The position numbers and the translations under genes are program-made. A stretch of DNA of 64,000 nucleotides, from the NCBI RefSeq assembly GCF_027497195.1, contig NZ_CP114905.1, forward strand, positions 4,068,001-4,132,000, read 5' to 3'. The notes under the pieces are model-generated. The model made no database searches and was not told where the DNA came from. It saw nothing but the letters and a program-made list of their open reading frames with translations. This document shows positions 8,732 through 18,597 of this stretch, in pieces (the first letter of the stretch is position 1; every line of letters starts with the position of its first letter). This DNA is from Streptomyces sp. WMMC500. Its GTDB lineage: Bacteria; Actinomycetota; Actinomycetes; Streptomycetales; Streptomycetaceae.

Positions 8732-9195
8732 TGGAGCAAGCGGAGACGGTCGGCGACCTCGAACTGTCGGTGGGCTACGTCCTCAAACAGGTGCACGCCG
8801 CACTGCGCACCGCCATGGACGAGGTGCTGCGGCCGATGGACCTGACCGTCCCCCAGTACGCCTGCCTGGAACTCCTCGGCCGGCACCCCGGGCTGTCCAA
8901 CTCCGAACTCGCCCGCCGTGCCTTCGTCACCCGCCAGTCGATGAACCTCGTTCTGCGCCGCCTCCAGGAGCGAGGGCTGCTCACCCGGCCCGAGCACGCA
9001 CCCCACGGCCGGGCGCTGCTGGCCGAACTCACGGAGGACGGCCGGACGACGCTGCGCAGGGCCAGCGTCGCGGTCCGCGCCGCCGAGAAGCAGCTCTTCT
9101 CGCCCCTCTCCCGCGAGCAGCAGCGCCGGCTCCGGGAGGAACTCGCCTCCTGCGTGGCCGCGTCGTCCGTCGCCGACCCGCCCGAGCTGCCCTGA
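8731..9195 (+). CDS. MarR-family transcriptional regulator
   Basis: A 154-residue winged-helix protein. Residues 35-110 carry the MarR domain: TVPQYACLELLGRHPGLSNSELARRAFVTRQSMNLVLRRLQERGLLTR, with the wing at HAPHGRALLAELTEDG. The flanking helices form the dimer interface. ATG 8731 has no ribosome binding site in front of it; instead the last base of an operator palindrome is the first base of the codon, which fits a leaderless mRNA. It is divergently paired with a VOC protein gene. The two identical-arm palindromes between them argue for autorepression and co-regulation. Confidence 0.92.
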   Translation: MEQAETVGDLELSVGYVLKQVHAALRTAMDEVLRPMDLTVPQYACLELLGRHPGLSNSELARRAFVTRQSMNLVLRRLQERGLLTRPEHAPHGRALLAELTEDGRTTLRRASVAVRAAEKQLFSPLSREQQRRLREELASCVAASSVADPPELP

Positions 9196-9222
9196 CCGCG
9201 TCGGGAGCCCCAGGGCTGCCGC

Positions 9223-9774
9223 TCAGGACGGCCGGCCGCCGAAATGCCAGTCGTGCACCTCGACCGCCGCGTACGCGTCCGCCGTGAGGACCGCCCCCGC
9301 CGCGGCCGCGTCCGGGGCCCGTAGCAGCGCCGCCGTGCCCAGCCAGAGCGCTCCGTCGTCCGACAGCAGCGGGCCGTACGCGATCAGCTCGTCCCGGTCC
9401 TGCGGCGGGGCCAGGTCCGCGGGGCTGCCCGTGCCGAGGCCCAGGACCAGGTAGCGGTTGCCGTCCGTGGCGCCGCCGGGGAAGTCCCACATCGTGCGGC
9501 CCAGCGTGTTGCGCCAGCGGCGCAGCATCACGTCGCGGTACGCGCCCGCCTGGTAGCCGGGCTCGGCGAAGGCGAACGCGCGGGCGGCGGCCGCGTCCGG
9601 GAGGTCGAGGATGTGCACGCTGCCGGTCGGTACCTCGCCGTCGTCGGTCAGGGTCGGACCGCGGGCGATCATTTCCGCCGCGTACCCGTCCATGTAGGAC
9701 CAGTGGTCCTCCAGCAGCTCCATGCGCAGTTCCAGAGAGCCGGGCCGGTCACGGTGGTAACAGAAGAACTCCAT
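9223..9774 (-). CDS. Tandem YCII-domain protein
   Basis: A 183-residue protein beginning MEFFCYHRDRPGSLELRMELLEDHWSYMD. It then shows the YCII pattern twice: IARGPTLTDDGEVPTGSVHILDLPDAAAARAFAFAEPG in the first half, and YGPLLSDDGALWLGTAALLRAPDAAAAGAVL with DAYAAVEVHDWHFGG at the end. The second copy keeps the strand and helix order but not a clear His/Asp pair. YCII proteins are small ferredoxin-like folds with proposed hydrolase or dehalogenase-like roles; no substrate is evident. I chose ATG 9774 because the preceding residues are not conserved; GGAGG lies 15 bases before it. Confidence 0.75.
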   Translation of the reverse strand: MEFFCYHRDRPGSLELRMELLEDHWSYMDGYAAEMIARGPTLTDDGEVPTGSVHILDLPDAAAARAFAFAEPGYQAGAYRDVMLRRWRNTLGRTMWDFPGGATDGNRYLVLGLGTGSPADLAPPQDRDELIAYGPLLSDDGALWLGTAALLRAPDAAAAGAVLTADAYAAVEVHDWHFGGRPS

Positions 9775-9842
9775 TCCCTCAGTGTGGCCTCCGGGCCGCG
9801 GAGTACAGTCGGGCACCGGACCGGTGGGGAGGGGGTGCGGGT

Positions 9843-10595
9843 GTGCGTGGCCGGGGGGTCGGGTTCGCCGGGGTCGTGGCCGGGCTGTTGCTGGGGCTGT
9901 TGCCGGGGCTGGGGCTCGGTGCCGTGCCGGCCGCCGCCCAGGACGGGGAGACGCAGGCCGACTACCTCGCCCAGCGGCTGCGCGAGGACCCCGTCTACGT
10001 CTCCGATCAGGTGCCTCTCGCCGTCCCGCGCTCGGCGGCCGGGGAGTTCGCCAAAGTGGCCGAGCGGACCGGCGTGCCGACGTACGTGCTCGTGCTGCCG
10101 AACGAGCCCCTGTTCGTGGACCAGTTGCTCGCCGCCGTGCGCGACCGCCTGGGCGAGGACGGGCTGTACGTCGTCATCGACGCGGGCATGTCCTGGATCG
10201 ACGCCGCGGCGTACGGGGTGGACGTTCCCGTACGGGACGCCAGGTCGGTGACCACGTACGAACTGCCCCACGACGCCTGGCCGATCGAGTCGTTCCGGCT
10301 CTTCGTCGAGGCGCTGACCGATGACGACGTCGCCGCGCGGGCGCAGGCCGCGCGGGAGAAGTACGGCAGCGGGCCCGACGGGCAGTCGCCGACGGCCACG
10401 CCCCCGCCGCTCCACGGCGCCCGGGAGGAGCCGCAGACCGACGACACGGACGAGGTGTCGGTCACCGATCGGAAGAACCAGAGCTTCCTCACCGGGATCT
10501 CGCTGGCCGGGCTGCCGTTGCTCATCCTCCTCCTCACCGCCTACGCCCGGCGGCTGCGGCGCCTCCCGTACGCCGCCGGACGGGGGCGGCACTGA
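9843..10595 (+). CDS. Exported TPM-like protein with C-terminal anchor (paralogue 1 of 3)
   Basis: A 250-residue protein with a Sec signal peptide (residues 5-32, ending AVPAAAQ), an extracellular domain, and one membrane helix near 216-235 followed by a short basic tail. The domain has DPVYVSDQV near the start, then GVPTYVLVLPNEP and RLGEDGLYVVIDAG. These strand-helix-strand elements recall TPM-type domains (Pfam TPM_phosphatase), although the acidic metal site is not obvious. The same three elements recur in the next two genes. GTG 9843 follows GGGGAGGGGG. The stop codon overlaps the next ATG (TGATG), so translation is coupled. Function unknown. It lacks the cytoplasmic NPLHG domain of its partners. 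Confidence 0.8.
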   Translation: MRGRGVGFAGVVAGLLLGLLPGLGLGAVPAAAQDGETQADYLAQRLREDPVYVSDQVPLAVPRSAAGEFAKVAERTGVPTYVLVLPNEPLFVDQLLAAVRDRLGEDGLYVVIDAGMSWIDAAAYGVDVPVRDARSVTTYELPHDAWPIESFRLFVEALTDDDVAARAQAAREKYGSGPDGQSPTATPPPLHGAREEPQTDDTDEVSVTDRKNQSFLTGISLAGLPLLILLLTAYARRLRRLPYAAGRGRH

Positions 10596-11992
10596 TGTGG
10601 AGGTGGCTGCGCAGGCGGCCGGAGATCGCCGTCGCCGTCCTGGTCGCGGTGCTGATCGCCGTGGTCGCACAGCAGCGGTTCGGGGACCGCTCCGCGACCT
10701 CCGCCGACAGCCGGCCCGCCCCCGGGCCCTCCGCGGCGCACGTGCCGGGCGCGGCCGATCTGCGGCTGCGGGTGGAGCGAGTCGGGGCGGCGCTCGCCGA
10801 GGAGCCGCTCTACGAGGATCCGGAGAGCGAGCGGGCCCTGGACGCCGCGGAGCGCGGCGAGTTGCTCGACCGGATCCGTGCCTTCGACCACGGGGTCTAC
10901 GTCGCGATCGTGCCGATGCAGCGGGAGGACGAGTCCGGCGGCGACTCCCTGGAGCTGATGCGGCGGCTGCACGAGCGGGTCGGACGCGACGGCGTCTACG
11001 TCGTCGCCGACCCGTACGTCGGCGACATCGACGTCGCCAACTACGGGACGCTGCTGGACAGCGACTACCTCGCGTACGAGCTGCCCGAGCGTCTGCCGCG
11101 CGCCGACGCGAACGCCGACGTCGACGACGTGCTGCTCCCCGAGCGGCTCGGCGCGCTGCTGACCCTCCTGGGGGAGGCGCCGCGGAACAGTACGCCCGGC
11201 GAACCGCCCTATCAGCCGCTGCCGGAGGACGACGAGGAGTACGAGCCGGAGCCGCTGCCGTCGGTGTTCGGCGCGGACTTCGGGCCCGGCCTGGCCATCG
11301 GCGCCGTGCTGGCCGCGGCGCTGTTCGGCCTGGTGGTCGCGGCGTTCACCCCGCTGCGGGTGCGGCGGCGGCGCCGGGCCGCGATGTGGGTGCCGCTGCC
11401 CGCCCAGCTCCCTGCCAAGCCGCTGGGAGCGAGGGCGGCGGGCGCGGTGCCGGCGGTCGCGCCGCGCGCGGACGACTTCCGCGCGCCCGGGCGGGCGGAG
11501 CTGCACCGGGCCGCGCAGGACGCCCTGCGGTCGCTCGCCCAGCGGTACGCGGCCGTGGCCGACGGCCCCGGCGGGCCCGGCGGAGCCGGCGTCGTCCGGG
11601 CCGCGGACTGTCTCGACGCCGCGCTGCTCGCGGTGGACGGGCGGCAGGACGGGCGCGTCGACCGCGACGCCGACGCCGCGGCCCTGGTCTGCGCCCTCGT
11701 GCTCGCCCGCGCCGGCCACGCGGCGCTCAGCGGTGCCCCCCACCACCCCGTGGACTACCGCTGCTGCGCGACCAACCCGCTGCACGGGCCCGAGCTCCCC
11801 AGACCGGACCCCGTACCGCTCTGCGCCGCCTGCCGGCACTCCGCCGTCCCGACGCAGGAGTTGCGGCTGCTGCTGCCCACCGCCCAGGGGCCCCTTCCGT
11901 ACGACGAAGTTCCCGGACCGCCGGCCGCCGCCGCGACCGGGATCACCGCACTCATCCGCCAGGTCCGGGAGTACGCCGGTGTGCCGCACTGA
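10595..11992 (+). CDS. TPM-like membrane protein with cytoplasmic NPLHG...CxxC domain (paralogue 2 of 3)
   Basis: A 465-residue protein. An N-terminal membrane segment (EIAVAVLVAVLIAVVAQ) is followed by an exported domain with EPLYEDPESE, GVYVAIVPMQ and RVGRDGVYVVADPYVG, matching the neighbouring paralogues. A second membrane helix lies at about 225-247 (FGPGLAIGAVLAAALFGLVVAAF), then a basic stop-transfer. The cytoplasmic C-terminal 200 residues are Ala-rich and helical. They end with CCATNPLHGPE, then CAAC and LPYDEVPG, a possible metal site also found in paralogue 3. Start and stop overlap both neighbours (TGATG upstream, 14 bases downstream). No known enzyme family fits. Confidence 0.78.
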   Translation: MWRWLRRRPEIAVAVLVAVLIAVVAQQRFGDRSATSADSRPAPGPSAAHVPGAADLRLRVERVGAALAEEPLYEDPESERALDAAERGELLDRIRAFDHGVYVAIVPMQREDESGGDSLELMRRLHERVGRDGVYVVADPYVGDIDVANYGTLLDSDYLAYELPERLPRADANADVDDVLLPERLGALLTLLGEAPRNSTPGEPPYQPLPEDDEEYEPEPLPSVFGADFGPGLAIGAVLAAALFGLVVAAFTPLRVRRRRRAAMWVPLPAQLPAKPLGARAAGAVPAVAPRADDFRAPGRAELHRAAQDALRSLAQRYAAVADGPGGPGGAGVVRAADCLDAALLAVDGRQDGRVDRDADAAALVCALVLARAGHAALSGAPHHPVDYRCCATNPLHGPELPRPDPVPLCAACRHSAVPTQELRLLLPTAQGPLPYDEVPGPPAAAATGITALIRQVREYAGVPH

Positions 11993-13268
11993 TACCGCTC
12001 GACGCCTGCTCGTCGCCCTGCTCGCCGGGGCCGTCGCCGTGCTGCTCGGCGCCGGGCCCGCCGGAGCGCAGCCCAGCGCCGCCGAGGAGATCGCCGACGC
12101 GCTGCGGCGGTCGCCGGTGTACGTGGACGACGGGTACGAGACCGCGCTGCCGCCCGCCCGGCAGCGGGAGCTGGCCGCGCAGGTCGAGGAGACCGGGCTG
12201 CCGCTGTACGTCGTGGTGGTGCCGCTCACGGCGGGCGACGCGTTCGGCGGAGACGCCGGTCAGCTCGCCGGCGCGGTGCACGACCGGCTGGGTCACGATG
12301 CCGTCATCCTCACCAACAGCGCCTCCGCGGACTCCCTGGAAGGCTGGGAGTGGCCGCACGGCAAGCACCAGGCCGGGCCGGCGGCTTCCGCCGTCTTCCA
12401 CCTCGACGAGACGCGGGACGCCGGCCTCGGCACCCAGTTGGCCAGGGCGGTCGAGATCGTCGCCGCGGGCAACGGGGACGAGGTCTACGAACGGGCCACC
12501 GCCGACCTCCGCACCCCGACGCCGACCCGCACCACCGATCCGGCCCCGACCGACCCGGCGTCGGCCGGCAGCGACGCCGCGGAGCCCGGCGGCGGCGTGG
12601 GCACCGGTACCGCCGTCCTGATCGCCGCCGCCGCGGTCGCGCTGACCGCCCTCGCCGGGCTGCTGCTGGCGCGCCGCCGCCGGCGTTCCGGAAGTCCGGC
12701 TCCGTTCACCTTCCCCCGGGCGGTGTTCGCCGCCGCCGCGGCCGCCGACGAGGCGGATCTGCGCCGCCGGGCGGAGGCCGAGGTCATCGCCCTCGGCGAA
12801 GCGGCGCGGGCCCATCCGGACGACGCCGACCCGGCCGGCCTCCAGAGCGCGCTGGACGCGTACGCCGCCGCGGGCACCGTGCTCGACGGCGCCCGTGGCC
12901 GCGCCGACCTGGCGGGCGTGCTGGCGCTGGTCCTCGAAGGCCGCGACGCGCTGCAGGGCGCGCGGACCGCCCGGCCGCTGTGCTTCTTCAACCCCCTGCA
13001 CGGCCGCGGCGCCCGCCGCCTCAAGTGGCGGCCCCTCGGCCGCCGCGACCACCTGCGCGTCTGGGCCTGCGCCGCGTGCGCCACCGCGGTCCAGGCCCGC
13101 CGCGCCCCGGAGGTGCTGACCGAGCGGGTGGACGACCGCGACGTGCCGTACTTCGAGGTCCCGGCGGAGCGCAGCCTGTGGGCCGCGACCGGCTACGGTT
13201 CGCTGGCCGGCGACCCGCTGGCGGCACGGGTGGCCCGCGGCGACTTCACCCGCGCCCTGGAGCACTGA
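11979..13268 (+). CDS. TPM-like membrane protein with cytoplasmic NPLHG...CxxC domain (paralogue 3 of 3)
   Basis: A 429-residue protein. GTG 11979 overlaps the previous gene by 14 bases and opens a clear signal peptide (RRLLVALLAGAVAVLLGA... to AGAQP). The exported domain repeats the paralogue pattern: SPVYVDDGYETALP, GLPLYVVVVPLT and RLGHDAVILTN. A Thr/Pro/Ala linker leads to a membrane helix at about 207-231 and then RRRRR. The cytoplasmic part carries CFFNPLHGRG, a basic patch (KWRPLGRRDHLR), CAAC and VPYFEVPAERSLWAATGYG, aligned with the same landmarks in paralogue 2. The shared cysteine spacing suggests metal binding (inference). It is the last gene of the three-gene operon, convergent with the next gene. 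Confidence 0.78.
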   Translation: MCRTDTARRLLVALLAGAVAVLLGAGPAGAQPSAAEEIADALRRSPVYVDDGYETALPPARQRELAAQVEETGLPLYVVVVPLTAGDAFGGDAGQLAGAVHDRLGHDAVILTNSASADSLEGWEWPHGKHQAGPAASAVFHLDETRDAGLGTQLARAVEIVAAGNGDEVYERATADLRTPTPTRTTDPAPTDPASAGSDAAEPGGGVGTGTAVLIAAAAVALTALAGLLLARRRRRSGSPAPFTFPRAVFAAAAAADEADLRRRAEAEVIALGEAARAHPDDADPAGLQSALDAYAAAGTVLDGARGRADLAGVLALVLEGRDALQGARTARPLCFFNPLHGRGARRLKWRPLGRRDHLRVWACAACATAVQARRAPEVLTERVDDRDVPYFEVPAERSLWAATGYGSLAGDPLAARVARGDFTRALEH

Positions 13269-13346
13269 CCCCCGCCACCACCTCCGGAACGCTCCGGCAC
13301 CCGGCGTGGCCCGGCACCCCCGCGCCGCCCAGACCGGCGCACCGCG

Positions 13347-14213
13347 TCACGCCAGCACCGGGAGCACCCCGCTCAGATCCGCCCGCTCCCCGCTCGCCGC
13401 CACGGCCCCCTCCGCCAGCGCCGTCGACCACTCCGTACGCCCCGTCGCCAGCCGGACCCACGTCAGCGGGTCCGTCTCCACCACGTTCGGCGGCGTGCCC
13501 CGGGTGTGGCGCGGGCCCTCGATGCACTGGACCGCCGCGTACGGCGGAACGCGCACCTCCACCGCCGCGCCCGGGGCCTTCGCCGCCAGGGCGTCCGCCA
13601 GGACGCGGACGGCGGCGGCCAGCGCGCCCCGGTCCAGCGGGACGTCGACCCCGACGGCCCTGGCCAGGTCGTCGCTGTGCACGACGAGTTCGACGAGGCG
13701 GGTGACGGTCATGTCGAGTGCGGTCATCGGGCCGAAGCGGTGCGGCACCAGGCGGTCGGTCCGTACGGCCTCGGGCCCGGCCGCGGCCAGCCGCTCCGCC
13801 GCCGCGTCGAGCGCCGCGGCCGGCGCCGAGGGCCCGTCCCCGTACTCCGCGGCGATGCGGGCGGCCTCGCGGCGGGTGTGATCGTCCAGCCGGTCGGCGA
13901 TGCCCGCCGTCGACACGGCCCACCGGTCCAGGGCGACCACGTCCTGGCCGGCGCCGCCCGGTCCCGCGCCCCTCCGCGCCGCCGGCGGGGCCTCGGCGAG
14001 CAGCCGCGGCGTCGTCTCGATCTCGTCGACGACGTGCGCCAGCAGCAGCCGCACGTCCCAGCCCGGCAGGCCCGACGGCAGCGCGAGCAGGCGCTCGTCC
14101 AGCGCGTGCGCCGCGGCGCTGAGCGCGCGCACCTGCGCCGTGAGCGCCGTCCACGTCTTCTGCGGGTCGTACGTACGCGCCCTGCGGGCGCCGCTGCGTC
14201 TGGCGGTCGGCAT
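13347..14213 (-). CDS. Maleylpyruvate isomerase-like mycothiol-dependent enzyme (DinB fold)
   Basis: A 288-residue protein with an N-terminal DinB/MDMPI domain ([18 protein letters not shown] and [21 protein letters not shown]). Its metal-site histidines fit LAHVVDE and [11 protein letters not shown]-terminal sterol-carrier-like module ends [12 protein letters not shown]. This two-part layout is characteristic of the actinobacterial 'maleylpyruvate isomerase family mycothiol-dependent enzyme' group, most members of which have no assigned substrate. ATG 14213 gives a basic leader ([17 protein letters not shown]). It is convergent with the TPM-like operon and divergent from the PH-domain gene. 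Confidence 0.83.
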   Translation of the reverse strand: MPTARRSGARRARTYDPQKTWTALTAQVRALSAAAHALDERLLALPSGLPGWDVRLLLAHVVDEIETTPRLLAEAPPAARRGAGPGGAGQDVVALDRWAVSTAGIADRLDDHTRREAARIAAEYGDGPSAPAAALDAAAERLAAAGPEAVRTDRLVPHRFGPMTALDMTVTRLVELVVHSDDLARAVGVDVPLDRGALAAAVRVLADALAAKAPGAAVEVRVPPYAAVQCIEGPRHTRGTPPNVVETDPLTWVRLATGRTEWSTALAEGAVAASGERADLSGVLPVLA

Positions 14214-14267
14214 GACAGGAGCGTACGACCGATGTGTGACAACGCGGTCCTGTGCCACCATGCGCGC

Positions 14268-14780
14268 ATGCCTATCGCCGACCGCTACCTCGCAGAAGAC
14301 GAGTCGCTGGTGTACGTGACCCGCCAGCACTGGACCACGCTGGTCAACGAGTTCCTGGCGTTGTGCGTCATCGCGGTGGCCGCGGGGGCGCTCGTGTGGT
14401 GGGTGCCGCGGGACGAGGACTGGGGGAAGTACACGAGCTTCGGGGTGCTCGCGGTGGCGGCGATCTTCGCCTGCTACTTCTGGCTCATCCCGCTGCTGCA
14501 GTGGCGCAGCACGATGTACATCCTCACCACCAAGCGGCTGCACAAGCGCAGCGGCTTCCTCTCCAAGTCCGGCCGCAGCATCCCCCTCGCGCGCGTCAAC
14601 GACGTGTCGTTCCGCGCCAACCCGTGGGAACGGATCATGCGCTACGGGACCCTCAACGTGCAGTCCGCGTCCGAGCAGGGCGTGATGACGCTGCGGCACG
14701 TACCCGACCCGGAGGGGCTGAAGGCCGAGATATACCGCGCCGTGGACGCCCTCGGAGGCGGCCCCGCGCCCGCCCGCTGA
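14268..14780 (+). CDS. Membrane protein with bacterial PH (bPH2/DUF304) domain
   Basis: A 170-residue protein. After [22 protein letters not shown] come two membrane helices at about 28-45 and 57-78, with a short exposed loop. A bPH2 domain follows: [35 protein letters not shown], then [29 protein letters not shown]. The motif [10 protein letters not shown] and the final strand pattern are typical of DUF304/YdbS-like proteins. Function unknown. ATG 14268 is in the conserved frame. The segment GTGCCACCAT just before it resembles a leaderless arrangement, without a ribosome binding site. Confidence 0.87.
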   Translation: MPIADRYLAEDESLVYVTRQHWTTLVNEFLALCVIAVAAGALVWWVPRDEDWGKYTSFGVLAVAAIFACYFWLIPLLQWRSTMYILTTKRLHKRSGFLSKSGRSIPLARVNDVSFRANPWERIMRYGTLNVQSASEQGVMTLRHVPDPEGLKAEIYRAVDALGGGPAPAR

Positions 14781-14833
14781 CCCGCCCCCGCACCCCGGCC
14801 CGTCGTCGCGGGACCGGGGCGGCTTCCTCGCCG

Positions 14834-16261
14834 CTACTCCGGCGGCTGCCGTACGGGGTAGGGCGGTTGGGTGGACAGGCCCACGGGGAAGAGGTGGGTC
14901 TCCCCGCCTTTCGCCTCCCAGTCGTCCTTCACTTCCACCGACCTCACGCCGGCGGCCAGCCACCGGCCGTCGGGCGACCACGCCAGTTCGTAGCTCTGCA
15001 ACGGGTACCAGCCCCGGCCGATGGCGTGCCGGGTGACGACCCGGTGGTCACCGACGCGTCGGATGAGCACTTCCAGCCGCCCCGCCGACTCCCCTGAGAT
15101 CGCCAGATGGTCACCGCCGGGACTCACCCGAAGGGAACGGATCTCGATCCCCTCGTTCCCGATCACCTCCAGGATGCGGCCGTCCGCCGGGTCCACCACG
15201 TACACCCGAGACCCGCGGCCGACGAACATCCTCGACTCGTCCGCGGAGAACGCGACGGCCTCGTACGGATCGGGCGCCACCGGCCCCGGCTCGCCGTCCT
15301 CCTCGTCGCCGCTCCCGTCCAGCGCCACCACTCGCGTCTCCCCGGCCGGGGAGAGCAGGCCGACGGCGGGCCCGGACACCCATTCGGTGCGGTACCGGCC
15401 GGTGGGCGAGCGCAGCCTGCCCGACTGCGGGGGTGCCTCGACCGGCGTGTCCCGCACCGCGTCGTATGCCACCTGCGGGCGCAGGTCCTCGTGGTGGCGG
15501 AGGGTGACGACCGGCTCGCCGGGCACCCACATCAGCCAGGGAGAGACGTAGTCGTCTGCGCGGGCACGAAGGCGCTCGCGCCATCCGGCCGTCTCGTACA
15601 CGACCAGTTCGCCCTCCTCGCTGGTGACGGCGAGAAAGCGGCTGTCGTCCGAGAACGCCAGATGGCGCGGCTCGTCGTCCCCGCCGAAGGGCGTCAGCAC
15701 GGCTGCCGGACGGCGCAGATCGGGGATCGCGCCGGCTTCGCCGGCGAGCGGCCGGTCGGCGTGCGTGGGGTACGACGCGGTGCGCCACCAGTCGCCGGCC
15801 GTCAGGTGCTCGATCCACCGGGGGTCGGTGACCACCACGTCGTAGTCGGCACCGACGTTCGTCTCCTCGCTGAGGACGAGGTCCGCGGCGGCCTCCGGGG
15901 TCATCTCGCCGAACCGGGGCTGTTCTTCCCAGGGGAAGCCGCCGCGGTCCTCGTCGTCCAGCAACTCGTCGACCTCCTCGTCCGTGAGGGGGTGGTGACG
16001 CGTCGCGACGCGCTCCACGCTCTCGACGAAGAACCGGGTGTGGGCGTCGACCCAGGTCTCGTCGAGGCGCTGGTCCTGGGTGAGCACGTCACCCAGCGGC
16101 GCACCGTCCGCTCTCTCCCCGAAGACGCGGAGGAAGAAGCTCGCGTCGTCGGTCAGGGGCGCGTGCGAGCCCCTGTCGTAGTAGATGACGGTGGTGCGCA
16201 GGCGGATGCGGCGCCGCGGCAGGTCGACGGCCAGCACCCGCACGCCGTACAGATCAGTCAT
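14834..16261 (-). CDS. WD40-like beta-propeller protein
   Basis: A 475-residue cytoplasmic protein without signal peptide or membrane segments. The first 160 residues are acidic ([26 protein letters not shown]). The rest holds propeller blades with WD40-type strand patterns: [65 protein letters not shown] and [11 protein letters not shown]. No catalytic signature is present. ATG 16261 starts [20 protein letters not shown]. The gene follows purL on the same strand after 77 bases that include a short tandem repeat, so read-through from the pur operon is possible. Likely a protein-interaction scaffold, but the partner is unknown. Confidence 0.75.
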   Translation of the reverse strand: MTDLYGVRVLAVDLPRRRIRLRTTVIYYDRGSHAPLTDDASFFLRVFGERADGAPLGDVLTQDQRLDETWVDAHTRFFVESVERVATRHHPLTDEEVDELLDDEDRGGFPWEEQPRFGEMTPEAAADLVLSEETNVGADYDVVVTDPRWIEHLTAGDWWRTASYPTHADRPLAGEAGAIPDLRRPAAVLTPFGGDDEPRHLAFSDDSRFLAVTSEEGELVVYETAGWRERLRARADDYVSPWLMWVPGEPVVTLRHHEDLRPQVAYDAVRDTPVEAPPQSGRLRSPTGRYRTEWVSGPAVGLLSPAGETRVVALDGSGDEEDGEPGPVAPDPYEAVAFSADESRMFVGRGSRVYVVDPADGRILEVIGNEGIEIRSLRVSPGGDHLAISGESAGRLEVLIRRVGDHRVVTRHAIGRGWYPLQSYELAWSPDGRWLAAGVRSVEVKDDWEAKGGETHLFPVGLSTQPPYPVRQPPE

Positions 16262-16302
16262 AGCCCCCGGTCTCCGTCGTTCGGCGATCGTCCCGGCGCC
16301 GG

Positions 16303-16329
16303 CATGAGCGCCATGAGCGCCATGAGCGC
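16303..16329. repeat. Three tandem copies of a 9-base unit between purL and the beta-propeller gene
   Basis: CATGAGCGC is repeated three times without change (16303-16311, 16312-16320, 16321-16329). Its length is a multiple of three, but it lies outside any supported gene. It could be replication slippage at a short intergenic spacer. Confidence 0.7.
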
Positions 16330-16338
16330 CGGGACAGC

Positions 16339-18597
16339 CTAGGCGAACAGCTCCGGGATCGTCCGCTCGTACGTCTCGCGGAGTTCCGTCAGCGGAAGCC
16401 TGAAAAGGCCCTGGAGCTCGACGGTGTCCCCGTCGACCACGCCGATCCGCGTCGCCGGCAGCCCCCGTGCACCGCACATGTCCGTGAACCGCATCTCCTC
16501 GCTGCGCGGCACCGCCACCACCGCGCGGCCCTGCGACTCCGAGAAGAGGAACACCGCGGGATCCAGGTGTTCCGGGACCACCAGCCGGGCGCCGTGACCG
16601 CCCTTCAGGCAGGACTCGACCACCGCCTGGACCAGCCCGCCGTCCGACAGGTCGTGCGCCGCGTCGATCATGCCGTCGCGCGACGCGGCGATCAGGATCT
16701 CGGCGAGCAGCCGCTCCCGCTCCAGGTCGACGGCCGGCGGCAGCCCGCCCAGGTGGTCGTGGACCACCTGCGACCAGGCCGAGCCGCCCAGCTCCTCCTT
16801 CGTCTCGCCGAGGAGGTAGAGCAGTTGGCCCTCCTTCGCGAACGCCATCGGCGTGCGCCGCGCCACGTCGTCGATCACGCCGAGGACGCCGACGACCGGC
16901 GTGGGGTGGATCGGCTGGTCGCCGGTCTGGTTGTAGAGGGAGACGTTGCCGCCGGTGACCGGGGTGCCCAGGGTGCGGCAGGCGTCGGCCAGGCCGCGGC
17001 ACGCCTCGGCGAACTGCCACATGCCCGCCGGGTCCTCCGGGGACGGGAAGTTGAGGCAGTCGGTGACCGCGAGCGGGCGGGCGCCGGTGGCGGCGACGTT
17101 GCGGTACGACTCCGCCAGCGCCAGTTGCGCGCCCGCGTACGGGTCGAGCTTGGCGTAGCGGCCGTTGCCGTCGGTGGCCAGCGCGACGCCGAGGCCGGTC
17201 TCCTCGTCGATGCGGATCATGCCGGAGTCCTCGGGCTGCGCCAGGACGGTGTTGCCGAGGACGAAGCGGTCGTACTGCGAGGTGATCCACGACTTGTCCG
17301 CCTGGTTCGGCGAGCCGACGAGCCGCAGCACCTGCTCCCGCAGGCCGGCGCCGTCCGCGGGCCGCGGCAGCTTCGCGGCGTCGTCGGCCCGGAGGTCGTC
17401 GAGCCAGCCGGGGCGGGCCATCGGCCGCTCGTAGACGGGGCCGTCGTGCGCGACGGTGCGCGGCGGTACGTCGACGATCTGCTCGCCGTGCCAGTAGATC
17501 TCCAGCCGGTCGCCGTCGGTGACCTCGCCGATGACGGTGGCGGTGACGTCCCACTTCTCGCAGACGGCCAGAAAGCGGTCCACCTTCGCGGGCTCGACCA
17601 CCGCGCACATGCGCTCCTGCGACTCGCTCATGAGGATCTCCTCGGGCGAGAGCGTCGCGTCGCGCAGCGGTACGACGTCGAGTTCGACGCGCATGCCGCC
17701 GGTCCCGTTGGAGGCCAGCTCGGACGTCGCGCAGGACAGCCCGGCCGCGCCGAGGTCCTGGATGCCGACGACGAGGTCCTCGCCGAACGCCTCCAGGGTG
17801 CACTCGATGAGCAGCTTCTCCTGGAACGGGTCGCCGACCTGGACGCTGGGCCGCTTGCTGGGCTTTGCGTCGTCGAAGGTCTCGGAGGCGAGGATCGAGG
17901 CGCCGCCGATGCCGTCGCCGCCGGTGCGGGCCCCGTACAGGACGACCTTGTTGCCGACGCCCGCGGCCTTGGCGAGGTGGATGTCCTCGTGCCGCATGAC
18001 GCCGACGCAGAGGGCGTTGACGAGCGGGTTGCCCTGGTAGCAGGGGTCGAAGACGACCTCGCCGCCGATGTTGGGCAGGCCGAGGCAGTTGCCGTAGCCG
18101 CCGATGCCGGCGACGACGCCGGGCAGCACGCGCCTGGTGTCGGGGTGGTCGGCGGCGCCGAAGCGCAGCGGGTCCATCACGGCGACGGGGCGGGCGCCCA
18201 TGGCGATGATGTCGCGGACGATGCCGCCGATGCCGGTGGCGGCGCCCTGGTAGGGCTCGACGTACGAGGGGTGGTTGTGCGACTCGACCTTGAACGTGAC
18301 CGCGTAGCCCTGGCCGACGTCCACGACGCCCGCCTGCTCGCCGATGCCGACGAGGAGGGCGTCGGAGGGCGGGGCCTTGTCGCCGAACTGCTTCAGGTGC
18401 ACCTTGCTCGACTTGTACGAGCAGTGCTCGGACCACATGACGGAGTACATGGCCAGCTCGGCGCCGGTCGGGCGGCGGCCGAGGATCTCCCGGATCTGCT
18501 CGTACTCGTTCCGCTTCAGGCCGAGTTCGGCCCAGGGCTGCTCGGCGTCGGGGGTACCGGAGGCGTGCTTGACGGTATCCAGGGGGGTGCGCGTCAT
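16339..18597 (-). CDS. purL: Phosphoribosylformylglycinamidine synthase subunit II (small PurL)
   Basis: 752 residues, the length of the small PurL that works with separate PurQ and PurS. It converts FGAR to FGAM with ATP, using ammonia supplied by PurQ. Landmarks are [16 protein letters not shown] near residue 50, [44 protein letters not shown], and in the second half [10 protein letters not shown] and [15 protein letters not shown]. The ATG overlaps the purQ stop (ATGA), so PurS, PurQ and PurL are translated as a coupled set. The first 20 residues are not conserved. Confidence 0.98.
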   Translation of the reverse strand: MTRTPLDTVKHASGTPDAEQPWAELGLKRNEYEQIREILGRRPTGAELAMYSVMWSEHCSYKSSKVHLKQFGDKAPPSDALLVGIGEQAGVVDVGQGYAVTFKVESHNHPSYVEPYQGAATGIGGIVRDIIAMGARPVAVMDPLRFGAADHPDTRRVLPGVVAGIGGYGNCLGLPNIGGEVVFDPCYQGNPLVNALCVGVMRHEDIHLAKAAGVGNKVVLYGARTGGDGIGGASILASETFDDAKPSKRPSVQVGDPFQEKLLIECTLEAFGEDLVVGIQDLGAAGLSCATSELASNGTGGMRVELDVVPLRDATLSPEEILMSESQERMCAVVEPAKVDRFLAVCEKWDVTATVIGEVTDGDRLEIYWHGEQIVDVPPRTVAHDGPVYERPMARPGWLDDLRADDAAKLPRPADGAGLREQVLRLVGSPNQADKSWITSQYDRFVLGNTVLAQPEDSGMIRIDEETGLGVALATDGNGRYAKLDPYAGAQLALAESYRNVAATGARPLAVTDCLNFPSPEDPAGMWQFAEACRGLADACRTLGTPVTGGNVSLYNQTGDQPIHPTPVVGVLGVIDDVARRTPMAFAKEGQLLYLLGETKEELGGSAWSQVVHDHLGGLPPAVDLERERLLAEILIAASRDGMIDAAHDLSDGGLVQAVVESCLKGGHGARLVVPEHLDPAVFLFSESQGRAVVAVPRSEEMRFTDMCGARGLPATRIGVVDGDTVELQGLFRLPLTELRETYERTIPELFA

